From the NCBI GenBank assembly GCA_963971575.1, contig OZ020611.1, positions 26,085,279 to 26,149,278 of the forward strand: DNA of 64,000 bases, in the 5' to 3' direction. The stretch is from Liopterus haemorrhoidalis. Lineage: Eukaryota; Arthropoda; Insecta; Coleoptera; Dytiscidae. The notes beneath the pieces were generated by a model. The model saw only the letters and a list, made by a program, of their open reading frames with translations, was not told where the DNA came from and ran no database searches. Both the position numbers and the translations under genes were made by a program. This document shows, piece by piece, positions 10,503 through 21,741 of this stretch (the stretch's first letter is position 1; every line of letters starts with the position of its first letter).

Positions 10503-10915
10503 TTGACTTATTCCTGTTCCCATCAATACACATTGTCTAGAATGTTTTCAAATTTTTAGACTAACTTCTATGGGAAACAGGGTGGGGGACAAAAGTTTTT
10601 TGACTTTTTTAGCAAAAACCCATAAAAAAAAAAATCAAAAATAAAAATTTGTTGGTTTATCCACGCATTAAGAGGTTTCATTTGATACCTCACTGAAAGT
10701 TTCAACCTCACTGAAAAAAAATATATATTTTTTACGTTGAGGACATATTCGTAATTATTTTCCCCGCGATGTTTTTCTTTTGAACTCTCAATAATTTTGC
10801 TACATATGGGTTAAAAAGTCAAACGTACCAAATTTCAATTTTGTAGGTCCAGCGGTTTCACTACAATTTCTACCAAACAAAGAGACAGACATTTCGATGA
10901 TTCTCATACACTGGT
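10503..10915 (-). mobile_element. Family A fragment, interrupted and truncated
   Basis: Continuation of the family A copy broken by the 9674-10502 element (its other part is roughly 9630-9673). It includes TTTGATACC, GGACATATTCGT and a short GACAGACA stretch, then ends near 10915. Sequence from there to 11159 has no recognised feature. Confidence 0.6.
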
Positions 10916-11167
10916 TTTCATTTTATTTTGTATTACATTACACACTTAATCATACATAGTCATAACATACATTCACAGTCATAATTTAAACCCTAAATTT
11001 CGCGACAAATCGGTTGGAAAGAACTGCTAATTCCTTTCCTCCACAGGAAATATTGGTTTTCTATCTTTTATTTTAGAAGTAGTTCTATATAACCTAACTT
11101 TTTTGACAATTAGAGAAGTGGCAACATGGGAAGTTTTGCAACTGTGGCATCATCTTATTGTTATGGT

Positions 11168-12494
11168 CAGTGCCGGCTATAGGGGTTATGGCGCCCCGAT
11201 GCAAAGATTGATTCGGCGCCCTTAAAAAAAAAGTTGACCAGAAATTGGTTTGTTCTATACAAAAAAAGAAGTCACCCTGAAATTCGCTTGTTCTCTAAAA
11301 AAAAAGAAGTCGATCAAAAGTTTTTTTTTTTAAATGGTATAATTTAATTTTTTTTTAATATCTTTAAAGAAATTCAACCAGAATTTTGTTTGTTCTCCCG
11401 CCCTATTTGCCAATATTTTCCTCTCCTAAGACCTGCCACCGGTGTTCTGTGTACCCCTAACACCCCCGATTGACACAATATATTTTCATTAGAAATTATG
11501 AAACCTTCCCCCCCCCCCCGGGTGCGCCAATATCGCATACATATAATAATACGGTGAATTTTTTTATCGTGCAACATTGAAAATATTATAATGCATGGTT
11601 TCCCTACTAACGATAAACTATTTTGACAGCCAGTTGCCCTCCATTTATTTTGCAACATAGGGATAAATATTCATTGAAAAGGCTAAACATTTTTTATTGA
11701 AAATACATTGAAAATATAATTATTTAATACAAAAATAACAACAAAAAAAATCATCTAAATTAAATGTTAATTATTAACTTGTAAACATATGGCGATCATA
11801 AAAATTATTTAAAACATTTATTATTTGCCTTTGTGGGGTATCAGTAGGAATAAAGTGGAAATTGGAATATTCGCTATTTTGAGATACACCATATTAGCAA
11901 ATCACCATCGATATATAGCAGGAATTGATCTGAACTAATTCACTGATTTTATGCAACTGAATTCTAAGTTTTATACGTCACACAAGCGATAAGAATAAGC
12001 ACTAGTTTTATGCGTATAGGTACCTGGAGCCCCGAAAATAAAAATGACGCCCCGTTTATAAAAAATTTTAATTTCTTTGTGAAGAAAAAATTGTCGAAGA
12101 CTTTTTGTTTAGCTCGCCAGTATAAAAACGGCGCCGCTCAATCGTTCGTTGCGATGGCGCCCCTTGATGGTGGCGCCCCCTTGATCGTGGCGCCCTGATG
12201 CGACGCATCCTTTGTATCCATTGTGGAGCCGGCATTGCTTTGGTTTATGACTTTAAAATTGTAGTTTATGGCGTAACTGTTAAAACTAAACCAGCGCAAA
12301 TTAAAGTTTTATTCACTTGTGATTATAATATATCTATATGAGTAGACTTGTTTAAAATATAATTCTATTGTCAGATTTTTGGCGTGTCGCTAGATTTTTA
12401 ACTATAAAAGTGTTCCGAAAGGTAATTTCGGCGCCCTTAGCGCAAGGCGCCCCGATGCGACGCATCCTTTGCTTACCATGTGGAGTCGGTACTG
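11168..12494. mobile_element. hAT-type non-autonomous element with perfect 8-bp duplication
   Basis: The element starts CAGTGCCGGCT and ends AGTCGGTACTG, and GTTATGGT flanks both ends exactly (11160-11167 and 12495-12502). Subterminal GGCGCC-rich blocks (GGCGCCCTGATGCGACGCAT and similar) recur at both sides. A second copy of the right end, ending GAGCCGGCATTG at 12237, lies inside, so the right end is duplicated. A minus-strand frame at 11374-11658 shows no hAT transposase motif. The surrounding sequence is family A. Confidence 0.85.
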
Positions 12495-12502
12495 GTTATG
12501 GT

Positions 12503-12636
12503 ATATGCTAAATTTCAATGTTCTAGGTCCAGCAGTTTTGGCCCCAATTTCTACCATACAAACGGATAGACGGACGGACAGATGAGTGATGTTATAAGGG
12601 TATTTTGGTCATACTCACAAAACCCTAAAAAATATA
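12503..12636 (-). mobile_element. Family A terminal fragment
   Basis: TTTCAATGTTCTAGGTCCAG, a short GACGGACGGACAG tract, and the terminal CATACTCACAAAACCCTAAA identify the GTCT-side end of family A. The rest was separated by the hAT-type insertion just upstream. Confidence 0.7.
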
Positions 12637-13057
12637 CAGGAGGAAATAAATTAATAGCATTATTTATCTACGTCCTGGGTTATCCTCGAAATATGTAGAA
12701 ATTAAACATTTATTTATATTTCTGCATCATTGGCATTTTTTAATGGTATTGAATTTTTACAACGTTCGTTTAGCAAAGATAACAGTAAGATCCAATATGT
12801 TCCTTTGAAAGTAATTCATGCAAAATATTCTATGAAAACATTAAAGAATTCAGATGGTTAGAAAAATGCGGAAACTCATATGCGGTACTGTCAAGCATGA
12901 ACCCAATGTGAAGATCGATAGAAATTATTTTTGCATGACGGAATTTTATGTCAGCAGTTTTAACGCGAATAATATCATCGTAAGCTCACACCATTCATGC
13001 CAACTCTAGCGAATATCGTACTTTATAATATTCTATAAATGTTATTCTTGAAATATA
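12637..13057. other. No feature recognised
   Basis: AT-rich, no open frame of note, no terminal repeats found. Confidence 0.5.
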
Positions 13058-13252
13058 CAAGGTGTGAAAGCAATATTTATTTATTCATCACTTTTTATAT
13101 TGTCCCCTTCAAATATATCGGATATAATGCACTTATGCCACCGTTTTTTCCAGTCTCCAAAACACTTCTGAAACGCAGATTTTGGTATAGCGTTCAGCTC
13201 GTCCAGCAATTTTAATTCGTCAATGGTCGTAAATCGTTGTCTTTTCATTGTT
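13058..13252 (-). pseudogene. Mariner transposase C-terminus relic
   Basis: The minus strand reads KRQRFTTIDELKLLDELNAI, then PKSAFQKCFGDWKKRWHKCI and SDIFEGDNIKSDE followed by a stop. The FQKCF.DWKKRW.KCI and FEGDNI signature is the C-terminus of mariner-family transposases. The N-terminal two-thirds is missing, because a family A copy starts immediately upstream (13257). Confidence 0.85.
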
Positions 13253-13256
13253 TTTT

Positions 13257-14357
13257 AGGGTTTTGTAGGTATGATCAAAAAATCCTTATACCGTCATTTT
13301 GTCGTCTTTCTGTCTGTCTGTATGTCTGTATGTCTGTCTGTCTGTCGTTTTGTCTGTCTGTCTATCTGCCTGTCTGTTCGGTAAAAATTGTAGTCAAACG
13401 GCTAAACCTAGAGAGTTGAAATTTGGTATGCTTTTACAATTCTTATACCCGCACATAGGAAAAATACTAAAACATCTAAAAAACATATCCTCTTAAAAAT
13501 ATAAACAAATATCTGCTCATCGAAAAAAAAAAAAATATATATATTTTTAAAATTATGAGTAGGGTATCAAATGATAGCCCTTAGTACGTTGATTAACGAT
13601 CAAAATTTTATTTTTGCACCATAAATTATTTTGAGGAGTATTTTAACTAAATTGTGCAAAAAAAAAATTGTCCCACACCCTGTAGCCCAGATGGTTTAAA
13701 CTAAAAATCTGAAAAAATTCTAAGTAATGTACATTTGTGTGAACCGGAATAGTACAACAGGAATTTTTGATCTGATTATATTTTCGGAAAATAACGCATT
13801 TTTTGTGTTTTTTGCTTGACCACGTAAAATATTTAACAACTTATCTAACACACTGAACCAGTATGCAGTTGATAGTGTAATGGCTAGCTTACTCGCGTTC
13901 TAATTTGCAAACTAAAGTTCGCTCCGCTCTCCAGGCAATTTTATTTTTTCTGTTTTTTTGCATTTTTATTTTGCATGTTTATTTTGTAAATTTAATAACC
14001 AATGGCATTGTTGGAATTATATTTTCATTCTGTGTGTCATGTGTACGAAACCAGATGGGCGGAGGATATGACTTTAAAATCTTGAACCTTGCTATATATA
14101 AAAAAAAAATACTGCAAATATTTAGAAACCGAAATAATGGTATTAGGCATTCGAATTTAAATTAACAAAAAAATATCTTAACAAAATTTTTTTTTAAATC
14201 TCTTATGTTAATAGACAATAAATTATTTTTAAAATATCGGTCATTTTGCCGTGATTACTTACTCAAAATTTGTCCTACACACTGAGCATGCCACATTCAC
14301 TTATTATATACCTGTGAAACCCTGAAATGTATGAAAATTCACACTTCACATCAATTT
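13257..14357 (+). mobile_element. Family A repeat, copy in the A6/A13 subfamily
   Basis: Full-length-looking family A copy from AGGGTTTTGTAGGTATGATC to CACACTTCACATCAATTTTT. A section at 14200-14310, with CAAAATTTGTCCTACACACT, matches the copy at 58086-59215 and not the copies at 1404 and 2778. These two therefore form a subfamily. The tetranucleotide tract is short and interrupted (13309-13380). Confidence 0.8.
13872..13926 (+). other. tRNA-like module in family A (13257 copy)
   Basis: GATAGTGTAATGGCTAGC (box A-like) and AAGTTCGCTCCG (box B-like) at the usual position. The sequence between differs from the modules at 1998 and 3521 and resembles that at 58608-58661. Confidence 0.45.
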
Positions 14358-14957
14358 TTACCGACCGCCAACATATATAAGGGAGGTACTGTGATCATAC
14401 CGATTTTGACATTTCGAGATTTTGATGGATCTCCACGAATTGAGGTCCCTACATAACGTTTTGACTATTTTTAGCATGATATCTGTCAGTCTGTCTGTCC
14501 GTATGTCCAACTGTCCGTCCGTCCGTCCGTCCGTCCATCCGTCTGTCTGTCTGTCTGTAAGAAGGATATTTATGAAACTTCATATTTAAGCTCTTGAAAT
14601 CAATGGCACAAACTGGTCAACTATTGGTAAAAATCGGTTGACTAAAAATGGGGGTTTACTCATATAGATTTTAAGATTTTTGCGAATATTTAACAACAAA
14701 AATATTTCAAAAAAATTTATTTAACAAAAGTTGCTATAAAAGCAATAACAAACAACTTTTATTTGAAACATTTTTTGATAAAACGAAAAAACATATCTAT
14801 TTTTTCATACTTATATGTAACGTTTCCATGGTCATGATAAATAATATCTCTGTTAGAAAATATAAGGCCAAGTTATTTCTACTCTGATGCTAGAATGTAT
14901 TTTATGCAAGTACTTTGTGATGACGGTCGGTCCTGTGGTGGCCACAGCTGATTTTTA
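14358..14957 (+). mobile_element. Family B repeat, copy 2 (first of a tandem pair)
   Basis: Starts ACCGACCGCCAACATATATA directly after the end of a family A copy and ends GGTCGGTCCTGTGGTGGCCA. The GTCC/GTCT tract is at 14503-14558. Copy 3 follows with no spacer. Confidence 0.8.
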
Positions 14958-15077
14958 TCGACCGCGAACATATATAAGAGAGGTATTGTGATCATACCGA
15001 TTTCAAGATTTCGATGGATCTCCACGAATTGAGGTCCCTACATAACGTTTTGACTATTTTTAGCATGATGTCTGTTG

Positions 15078-15111
<34 letters not shown>

Positions 15112-15594
15112 CTGTCCGTCTGTCCGTCCGTCTGTCTGTGTACACGTGCAGAGCAAATTCGGCTGAAAGGATTTTTATGAAACTTCTTATTTAAGCTTCT
15201 GCCGTCAATGGCACGAGTTGGTCAACTTTTGGTAAAAATCGGTTGACTAAAAATGGGAGTTTACTCTTGTCGATTTTTAAGAGTTTTGTGAATATTTCAC
15301 AACAGAAAAATATTTCGAAAAAATGTATTCAACAAAAGTTGCTATAAAATCAATAGCTAATAACTTTTATTTGAGACGTTTTTTGATAAAACGAAAAATT
15401 TCGCTTAATTTCTGTAAAATATTTCAAGTCTCAATTTTTTCATACTTATATGTAACGTGTTCAATGATCATGATAGATAATATCTCTGTTAGAAAATATT
15501 AGGCCAAGTTATTTCTACTCTGCTGCTAGAATATATTTTATGCAAGTACTTTGTGACGGCGGTCGGTCCTCTGGTGGCCACAGCTGATTTTTAT
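14958..15594 (+). mobile_element. Family B repeat, copy 3 (second of a tandem pair)
   Basis: Begins TATCGACCGCGAACATATAT and ends GGTGGCCACAGCTGATTTTT. It is head-to-tail with copy 2 and shares the CAGCTGATTTTTA junction, the arrangement expected of a tandem dimer or a satellite seed. Confidence 0.8.
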
Positions 15595-16338
15595 GTATAT
15601 TGTACTGTAGAAACTTTCGACAGGACACTAGAAAGAATTGTCGAGAACCTTACAGAATACACCAGAGGATATTGTTTGTATTTGTTTATAGAAAACAGTG
15701 TTATTCAGTCGGGTTTCTTGAATTATCTACTTTAATTTTCCATAGTAATTCTCGTAGTATAATCCTATAATCATAAATTAAATTTAGTATCTTTTTACCT
15801 TACATTAAGGATTCTAACATTTTAAATTTTACGTTCAAAGAGGAATTGAAAATTTTATTGGATGGCCGGTAATTCATTGGTTGTTCGAGTTGTACGTGCA
15901 GAAATTTTCATCAGCACTTTTACAGGATTAAAGGATAATCTCCTTTACATAGCTCTTGGTCACAATTGAAGGATTTAGTAAAATAACGCGAGCTTTCAAT
16001 TCCATACTCACAGCCTAACGGGTTTACCTGTCTACAGAATAAAAAAATGTAAAGTTCAAAGGATTATATTGATTTTTGTATTTGTTCTTTTAAGTGTTTT
16101 GCGTGGGAATGTTCTACAGTTGTGAAAAATATTGCTGTACTTACTAATTTCGTTTGAAAGTAAACTGAAATTATAAAAGAGGGTTATCTCGACAGCAGTG
16201 ACTTTTTTGAAAAAAAAAAATGACATCTACAAATCTAACGAATGAGCAAAGAAAAGTATTGAACAAGGTGAATTGATAGTAATGTGTGCAGAGTTGGTCG
16301 TGTCCGTAAATGGGTATGTGTGGAAAAAAGTTGTACGG
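15595..16338. other. No feature recognised
   Basis: AT-rich sequence with only short frames. A peptide start MTSTNLTNEQRKVLNK at 16220 is followed by GTGAATT and could be chance. Confidence 0.45.
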
Positions 16339-17440
16339 GTTATTTATTTTATTTTATTTTACTGTATAGGATACACAACAGAATATCCCCACGAATGGGT
16401 TATTCCAATTACAGTGTAACACAAATTATACATTAAGTGTACACGTCTTATGTATATACAAAATTAATAAATTAACAATATAAGTATACAATAATAATAA
16501 CAATAATAGTATTTTATGGTAACTGTATCAGTGAAAATTCATAAATTATAAAGACATTTTTTCTTGAAAGAAGGAAATATGTCAATATCAGCTGCATTTT
16601 GATTAAGTGTCCTACAAATTATTATCATGGGAGAATTCATTTTTGAGTTGGTAAGGCAAGCTGAAGTATGAAACAAGATGAGATTTCTAACCTGATGTTG
16701 ATAAATATTGTAACTTATATAACTGAGCAACTCGAGCGCGTCAAAGTTATTATTAACAATTTTGTAACTGATCACAGCATCATTCAAAAGTCGTCTGTTA
16801 ACCAAACTAGTCATATTATAGAAATCTAAGTTAAATTGATATGATTCATAATAATTTTTTTGTTTTACTCTATAATTTAGACGTTTAATAATTTTTTTTG
16901 TATCTTTTCTAATTATCCAATGTATGTTTCATACTGAGGGTTCCAAATACAACTAGCGAATTCTAGATGACTTCTGACTAATGCGATTTATATAATGTGA
17001 TGAAAGCACGTGGTTCTGTAAATTCTGTAGTAACTCGAAACATAAATCCTAAGTTTCTGAGGGCTTTTTGTCCAATATAGTTAATATGCTTGTTAAAGAT
17101 AAGTTTAGAGTCCAGAATCACTCCAAGATCTTTCACATCAAAGACCTATTTCAACAAATTTCCAAGTATTGAAAAGTCAAAGTGAATTAAATTCTTGGAT
17201 TGATTTCTACGGAAAGTAATGTATACTAGCGTCGGCGAATCAATGCAGTTACGTCACACGACGTAACAAACAATTGCATTGTTCCAAACAATACATTCGT
17301 TTGTTTCGTACTGTGACGTAACTGCACTGTTCGCCGACGCTAGTATAGTTAAATTTTTTTGCTTTGGGTTGCTGACATAAATAAAACAACTAGAGCTAGC
17401 TAACCAGTTTGGAAATAATGTATTTCTTCATCAGAGCTAC
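16339..17440 (-). pseudogene. Jockey/CR1-like LINE 3' end relic
   Basis: On the minus strand the C-terminal part of a non-LTR reverse transcriptase is readable with several stops and frameshifts. It reads YITFRRNQSKNLIHFDFSI, VKDLGVILDSKLIFNKHI, PRAFITLYKSH, MTSLVNRRLLNDAVISYKIV, YQHQVRNLILFHTS and AADIDIFPSFKK. The VKDLGVxxDSxLxFxxHI and DIDIF motifs are those of Jockey/CR1-like elements. A 3' untranslated stretch ends with (TAAAA)n at 16345-16365, the LINE tail. The 5' part is missing, and a palindromic element interrupts the relic at 17222-17347. Confidence 0.85.
17222..17347. mobile_element. Palindromic foldback MITE in a LINE relic
   Basis: TATACTAGCGTCGGCGAA (17222-17239) and its exact reverse complement (17330-17347) close a 126-bp element. 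GCAGTTACGTCAC and GTGACGTAACTGC pair further in. It splits the LINE relic between KAKKFN and YITFRR on the minus strand, with TA-like flanks. Confidence 0.85.
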
Positions 17441-18057
17441 ACAAAATATAAAATGATTAGCAGAAGAGCTGGTTATACATTGCTAAAAATATACATGATC
17501 TAATAACGGTCATTGTAAAATAGTTAAAATAAATGGAAATAATTTTAGTATAAGAATAATCTGTCAGTAAATAAAATAGCAATAAATAAGTTAGAAATAT
17601 ATAAAAATATTTTTTAAAACGTTACGTTACACACAAGTTTAAATAAATAGGTATCTTCCACACATTGAAAGTAATGATCCAAGAAATAGTAGAACGAATT
17701 ATTGAAGTGATAACCAAAAAAATTAAGAAGAACCGAAGTGACGGCAAAAAAAAAATAATAATAAGAAAAAAAATTGTGGAAAAAGGCGAATTGAAGTAAC
17801 GACCATAAAACAGTAGGGCGAATTGAAGTAATGACAAAAAAATCCTGTTTCTGGGGGATTCTAACACTCGTAACCCCTACCTGCCTATGGCACTGATTGA
17901 CAATAATAAAGTTATTGTAGATTAGGATAATTTATTTTTTAATTCTACAAAATGGCTCTCTATATAAGGTTCTGAATCGGTATTCTCAACCGGTTCACGG
18001 AACTTATTATAAGTGTTCCAGCTCACGGGCTTGATCCCCCTTACATTATTGCTAATT
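17441..18057. other. No feature recognised
   Basis: AT-rich sequence. A short local duplication reads GGCGAATTGAAGTAACGACC (17786) and GGCGAATTGAAGTAATGAC (17818). No genes. Confidence 0.45.
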
Positions 18058-18058
18058 C

Positions 18059-19569
18059 AAGAACTATAGGAACTACGAGGTTGGTTAAATTAAACAACAA
18101 TTGCCATTTTATAAAAAAATATCAAAAAGCGAAGCAATTTTTGTTTATATCAGTTTTAAATAGGAACATAGTATTTTATTCTAAATTTAACATTATAAAT
18201 AAACATATCCTTACAGCACAAAATGATTTAGAAAATTGTATTTTTTTTCAATTATTTTGTTATATACTTTTATATATGCTTCTCCAAAATATTTGAGAAA
18301 GTGCTAAAAAACCAACTAACCAGTCACTTGGAGAAATCTAACATTCTGTCTTCTAAGCAATTTGGTTTCAGATCCGGTATGTCAACTACCGACGCGATAT
18401 TGGCCTTCATGGAATCTGTCACGACTTGCTTTGAGAATAGACTTTATAGCTCCGGTATCTTTCTGGACCTTAGTAAGGCCTTCGACTGCGTGAGTCACGA
18501 TATTTTAATTAAAAAACTAAAATTTTATAAATTTGACCCAAGAAGTACAAAACTCATACAGTCCTACCTTTCTGAAAGAAGACAGTTCGTGTACACTAAT
18601 AATGGCTCATCTGATGTGTTAGGAAATAAACATGGTGTACCACAAGGATCTGTCCTAGGTCCCATTTTATTCCTAATATATGTCAACGATTTGCCGTACG
18701 TTACCATCCTCTTCGCTGACGATACAACTGTCCTTCAATCCAGTAGACACGTTACTTCACTCCTTGGCAAAAGAAACTTAGCCCATAGGGTTCGCAACCA
18801 GGAACATAGAAGAAACCCCACCTCGGTCTCGTTCTTAGGACTTGAGATAGACAGCAAGTTAACCTGGGAACAACACATCAACACACTTGCGAAAAAATTG
18901 TGCTCGTGTATCTATTGTCTAAATAACCTAAGATGGTGTGCTTCCTTGATGGTTCAAAAATCATCTTTTTTTGCTCCCTTCCAAACCCGGATAACGTATG
19001 TCCTATAAATCTGGGACCACTCTCCCCACACAGGACGCATATTCTCCCTGCAGTGTAGAGCTATTATAATCCTAGGGAATGTTAAATATACATCCGACTG
19101 TAAATACACATTTATTGAATTGGGTATATTAACTTTCCCATCCCTTTACATCCGTTTATGTCTCATGTACGTACATGAAAACCAGGACAGATTCTCTCTA
19201 CAAAGCTTTGTCCATAGACACGATACGAGAAATAAGAACGAAATACGCCCTGACTTTACGAGGTTAGAGAAGTCAAGGTACAGCCTAAATTATCTGACTA
19301 TAAAATTCTATAATGTTCTCCCGACCAGCATCAAACTTTTGTCCCCCTTAAAATTCAAAAGGGTTTTAAAGGGATATTTAATATCTAAATCATTTTACTC
19401 CACTGCAGAATACCTAGCTAATGACTTCAGTGATTTAGATGAAGCTTAATATACTGAGTAAACTATAGTATGCATCTCTGTCACATTTTTTTACCCACAG
19501 TGTACTAGGATTATAATGTAATGTACCGATTGATGATTGTAAAAATGTAAACATTTAATGCATTATAAA

Positions 19570-19603
<34 letters not shown>

Positions 19604-19648
19604 AAATGGCAATTTTATAAACAACCTCGTAGCTCTTATAGTTCTCGA
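18059..19648. repeat. Inverted repeat arms enclosing a LINE relic
   Basis: Left arm 18059-18114 and right arm 19601-19648 are imperfect reverse complements sharing GCTACGAGGTTG (left AACTACGAGGTTG) and AATTGCCATTTTATAA. The left arm has about 10 extra bases. A LINE with its own (ATT)n tail fills the space, so either the LINE landed in a palindromic element or a foldback element carries it. Confidence 0.65.
18260..19603 (+). pseudogene. Jockey/CR1-like LINE reverse transcriptase, 3' half
   Basis: The frame reads SKIFEKVLKNQLTSHLEKSN, then KQFGFRSGMSTTDAI, FLDLSKAFDCVSHDILIKKL, HGVPQGSVLGPILFLIYVND and ILFADDTTVLQ, which holds the catalytic FADD of reverse transcriptase. It continues FLGLEIDSKLTWEQHI and, after one in-frame TAA near 19006, SLQSFVHRHDTRNKNEIRPD to a stop at 19449. 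Two in-frame internal deletions remove residues before FADD and after it. Apart from these and the one stop the frame is preserved, so this copy is younger than most here. A 3' untranslated region ends in (ATT)n at 19568-19602. The 5' half, with the endonuclease, is absent. Confidence 0.92.
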
Positions 19649-19769
19649 GATAGCAATTGTGGACAGATTAAAACTAATGTTTGATACATGTGAGGCTCCA
19701 AGAAAAAACTCTGGTTTTGAGGTCCCTCTATGAAAATGGGGACTATTTTCTTCTTTTTCTATGCCTTAT

Positions 19770-20100
19770 CTTTCTAGAGGTTGGCAATCAACAAGGCTAT
19801 CTTCACTTTGGAGACAAGGCTCGAAATAAATTTCCAGCTGAACATCCAAACTTTTGGTGTAGATTTTCCAGCCATGAAGTTTTTGGTCGGAGTACACTTC
19901 GCTTACCTAAATCTTTCCCTGCAGGATTAGTTCTATTAGACCGTATTTTCGGCCTCTCATGATAAGTCCAAGATATTGCAATTTTATTTTCTGAATGGTA
20001 AGAATATGTTCTCGTTTCTTCTCCATTCTAAATAAAATTTCATTTGTGATGTGTTCATCCATAACATCTTCAGCAAACATCAATACATCCACATCTCAAA
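19770..20100 (-). pseudogene. RTE-type LINE C-terminal relic
   Basis: The minus strand reads MDVLMFAEDVMDEHITNEIL, KLQYLGLIMRGRKYGLIELI and LQGKI, then in another frame GKRSVLRPKTSWLENL and KIALLIANL. The YLGHIMR...LILQGKI and KRGxGRxxxSWLxNL pattern is the C-terminus of insect RTE-like endonuclease/reverse transcriptases. Frameshifts make it non-functional. Confidence 0.75.
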
Positions 20101-20456
20101 AGTCGCCAGTTTTTTTTTTCCTACGTAGTGTCTATTTCCTGACTTTCACCATTGGGATCTCAGAAAATATAAGAAATACAAGGTCTGTTAAATTAGTAAA
20201 AAGTGCAATAAATACCGCTAGTCACTAAACTAATACCACAATTAATCCTCGGTTAGTCCACAGACTAGTCATGGTATTCGATTAACTAAATCACTTAAGG
20301 ACCGTACTGAATCCCACTAACTCAGTATCTCTACTTGAGTTTAATCACTTGTCTATGCTGTAAACTCTACGCTGATGTTTGAAATATGAAACTGACTTAT
20401 TGACGACCTTGACTTGTCTCGCTGATCAACTGCTTGAATAAGACTGACTTGACTAA
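20101..20456. other. No feature recognised
   Basis: Contains degenerate repeats of GACTTGACT-like motifs next to the left end of the element at 20460. No gene. Confidence 0.4.
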
Positions 20457-20724
20457 TTACACCGGTCAACATGTATTTCGAGTCTGGGTTCTGCATATCT
20501 GATCTTTATTTCTGCCACATTATTAATTAAAGAAAAAATAGTTTTACCCGAAAAAGATTGCTTTTGTAGCAATGAAATTACGGATTTTAAGAAAATTTCC
20601 CTTTTATCAGATCTTTATTGTATGTAAAAATAATACAAACTTTTGTTATGAATTTGAATCAGTTTTATTTAGAAGAAAACCATTCGAAACAAACAACTAC
20701 TGTAACAGAATATATAAAAATGTT

Positions 20725-21114
20725 TATAAATGATTATTTTTCGTATTTCTTCTGTGATTGTATGGACTTTCTCGTATTAGCCCCCAAATATAGTCCCTCA
20801 TCATACTCTCATTGCCCCTGATAACGACGTTCAAAGTCCATCACGTCTTGATGAAAACGTTCACCTTGTTCTTCCGAATAGGCTCCCATGCTATCTTTAA
20901 ATTGGTCCAAGTGAGCATGTAACATATGCACTTTAAGGCACATTTTGCAACCCATAAGCTTAAAGTTATCAAGCATAGTTGTAATAAGCTCTTTGTAATT
21001 GTCTGCTATGTTTTTTCATGCTGTCCCAGGCTTTTCTTTCATGAGAATTGAGTATCTGTGAAAATTCGTCACTGGCCATTATTTTCTTTATTTGCGGTCC
21101 GACAAAAATAAAGG
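20725..21114 (-). pseudogene. Transposon-borne protein relic, C-terminal block
   Basis: The minus strand reads VGPQIKKIMASDEFSQILNS, a frameshift, DNYKELITTMLDNFKLMGCK, CLKVHMLHAHLDQFKDSMGA, YSEEQGERFHQDVMDFERRY and QGQ followed by a stop in place of the next codon, then RRNTKNNH. The EQGERFHQDxMxxERRYQG signature is very common in uncharacterised arthropod repeat proteins that begin MASRNCKH. Their biochemical role is unknown to me. This block is in the opposite orientation to 21170-21371. Confidence 0.75.
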
Positions 21115-21169
21115 TAGCAATGATATTTAGTATAACCGCCTATGCAAGGCGGTCTGAATCTCATGCATT

Positions 21170-21371
21170 CCTTCTGACTGGCGTCTTTTCATAGACAGTT
21201 CTACAAAAATTTTAAAAGCTATCCTTCTTCACAATGGAAATAAATTTCCATCTTTTCCTTTGGCTCTTTCCGTAATGCTCAAAGAAAATTACGAAAGGGT
21301 GAAAATGTGGTTGTGAGTTTAAAGTATGACGAGTACACCTGGCCAGTGATAGGGGATTTTAAGATGGTTGG
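21170..21371 (+). pseudogene. Same protein relic, central block, inverted
   Basis: The plus strand reads DWRLFIDSSTKILKAILLHN, GNKFPSFPLALSVMLKENYE and, after a frameshift, LKYDEYTWPVIGDFKMV. In intact relatives this segment lies between the N-terminal MASRNCKH block and the VGPQIKK block in one orientation. Here it is flipped relative to both, so an inversion happened inside the element. Confidence 0.75.
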
Positions 21372-21433
21372 ATAAATTCGCCGCAAATATAGCAGAATAA
21401 GTCTACCTTGTGTTTACAATTTCTTGACGCCAT
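21371..21433 (-). pseudogene. Same protein relic, N-terminus
   Basis: The minus-strand ATG at 21433-21431 starts MASRNCKHKVDLFCYICGEF, the conserved N-terminus of this family, with Cys pairs (C6, C14, C17) that may bind zinc. The frame is lost at the inversion junction next to 21371. Confidence 0.75.
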
Positions 21434-21741
21434 TTTTGGATCTGCCGTCCCACAAACTGCGTTGTATCGATGCAATGCGTATGCGCATACCGACTATGAA
21501 CCACTTAAGTGAAATGCTACTTGCTTTCCACCCGCTCGTTACCATCCTTACTTAATATAACGCGCTTCTCCTTATATGGTCATAAAAATAAATAAATATA
21601 TATTGATCGTTGTAAAAGGTAGAAATGCAAAGTTTTTCAAATATAAACGAAGGTTTTAGATATTTTTCGATATAAAGAATTAGAAAATAGTCATTAAAAT
21701 AAAGACTCAAAAAAATTTTTTTTTTTTGTTGACCGGTGTTA

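Larger units (their letters stand above)
20460..21738. mobile_element. CACTA-like TIR element (CACCGGTCAAC ends, TTA duplication)
   Basis: Perfect inverted ends CACCGGTCAAC (20460-20470) and GTTGACCGGTG (21728-21738), flanked by TTA at 20457-20459 and 21739-21741. A 3-bp duplication with CAC-starting ends suggests the EnSpm/CACTA group; this is inference, since no transposase core is recognised. The 1279-bp interior holds three scrambled pieces of one protein-coding gene. Confidence 0.7.

Noticed and set aside
11374..11658. 94-codon minus frame inside the hAT-type element
   Set aside because: No hAT dimerisation or catalytic motif; it contains runs of simple sequence.
13872..13926. Functional tRNA gene
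   Set aside because: Box A and B are present but no complete acceptor and anticodon stems could be drawn; it lies in a dispersed repeat.
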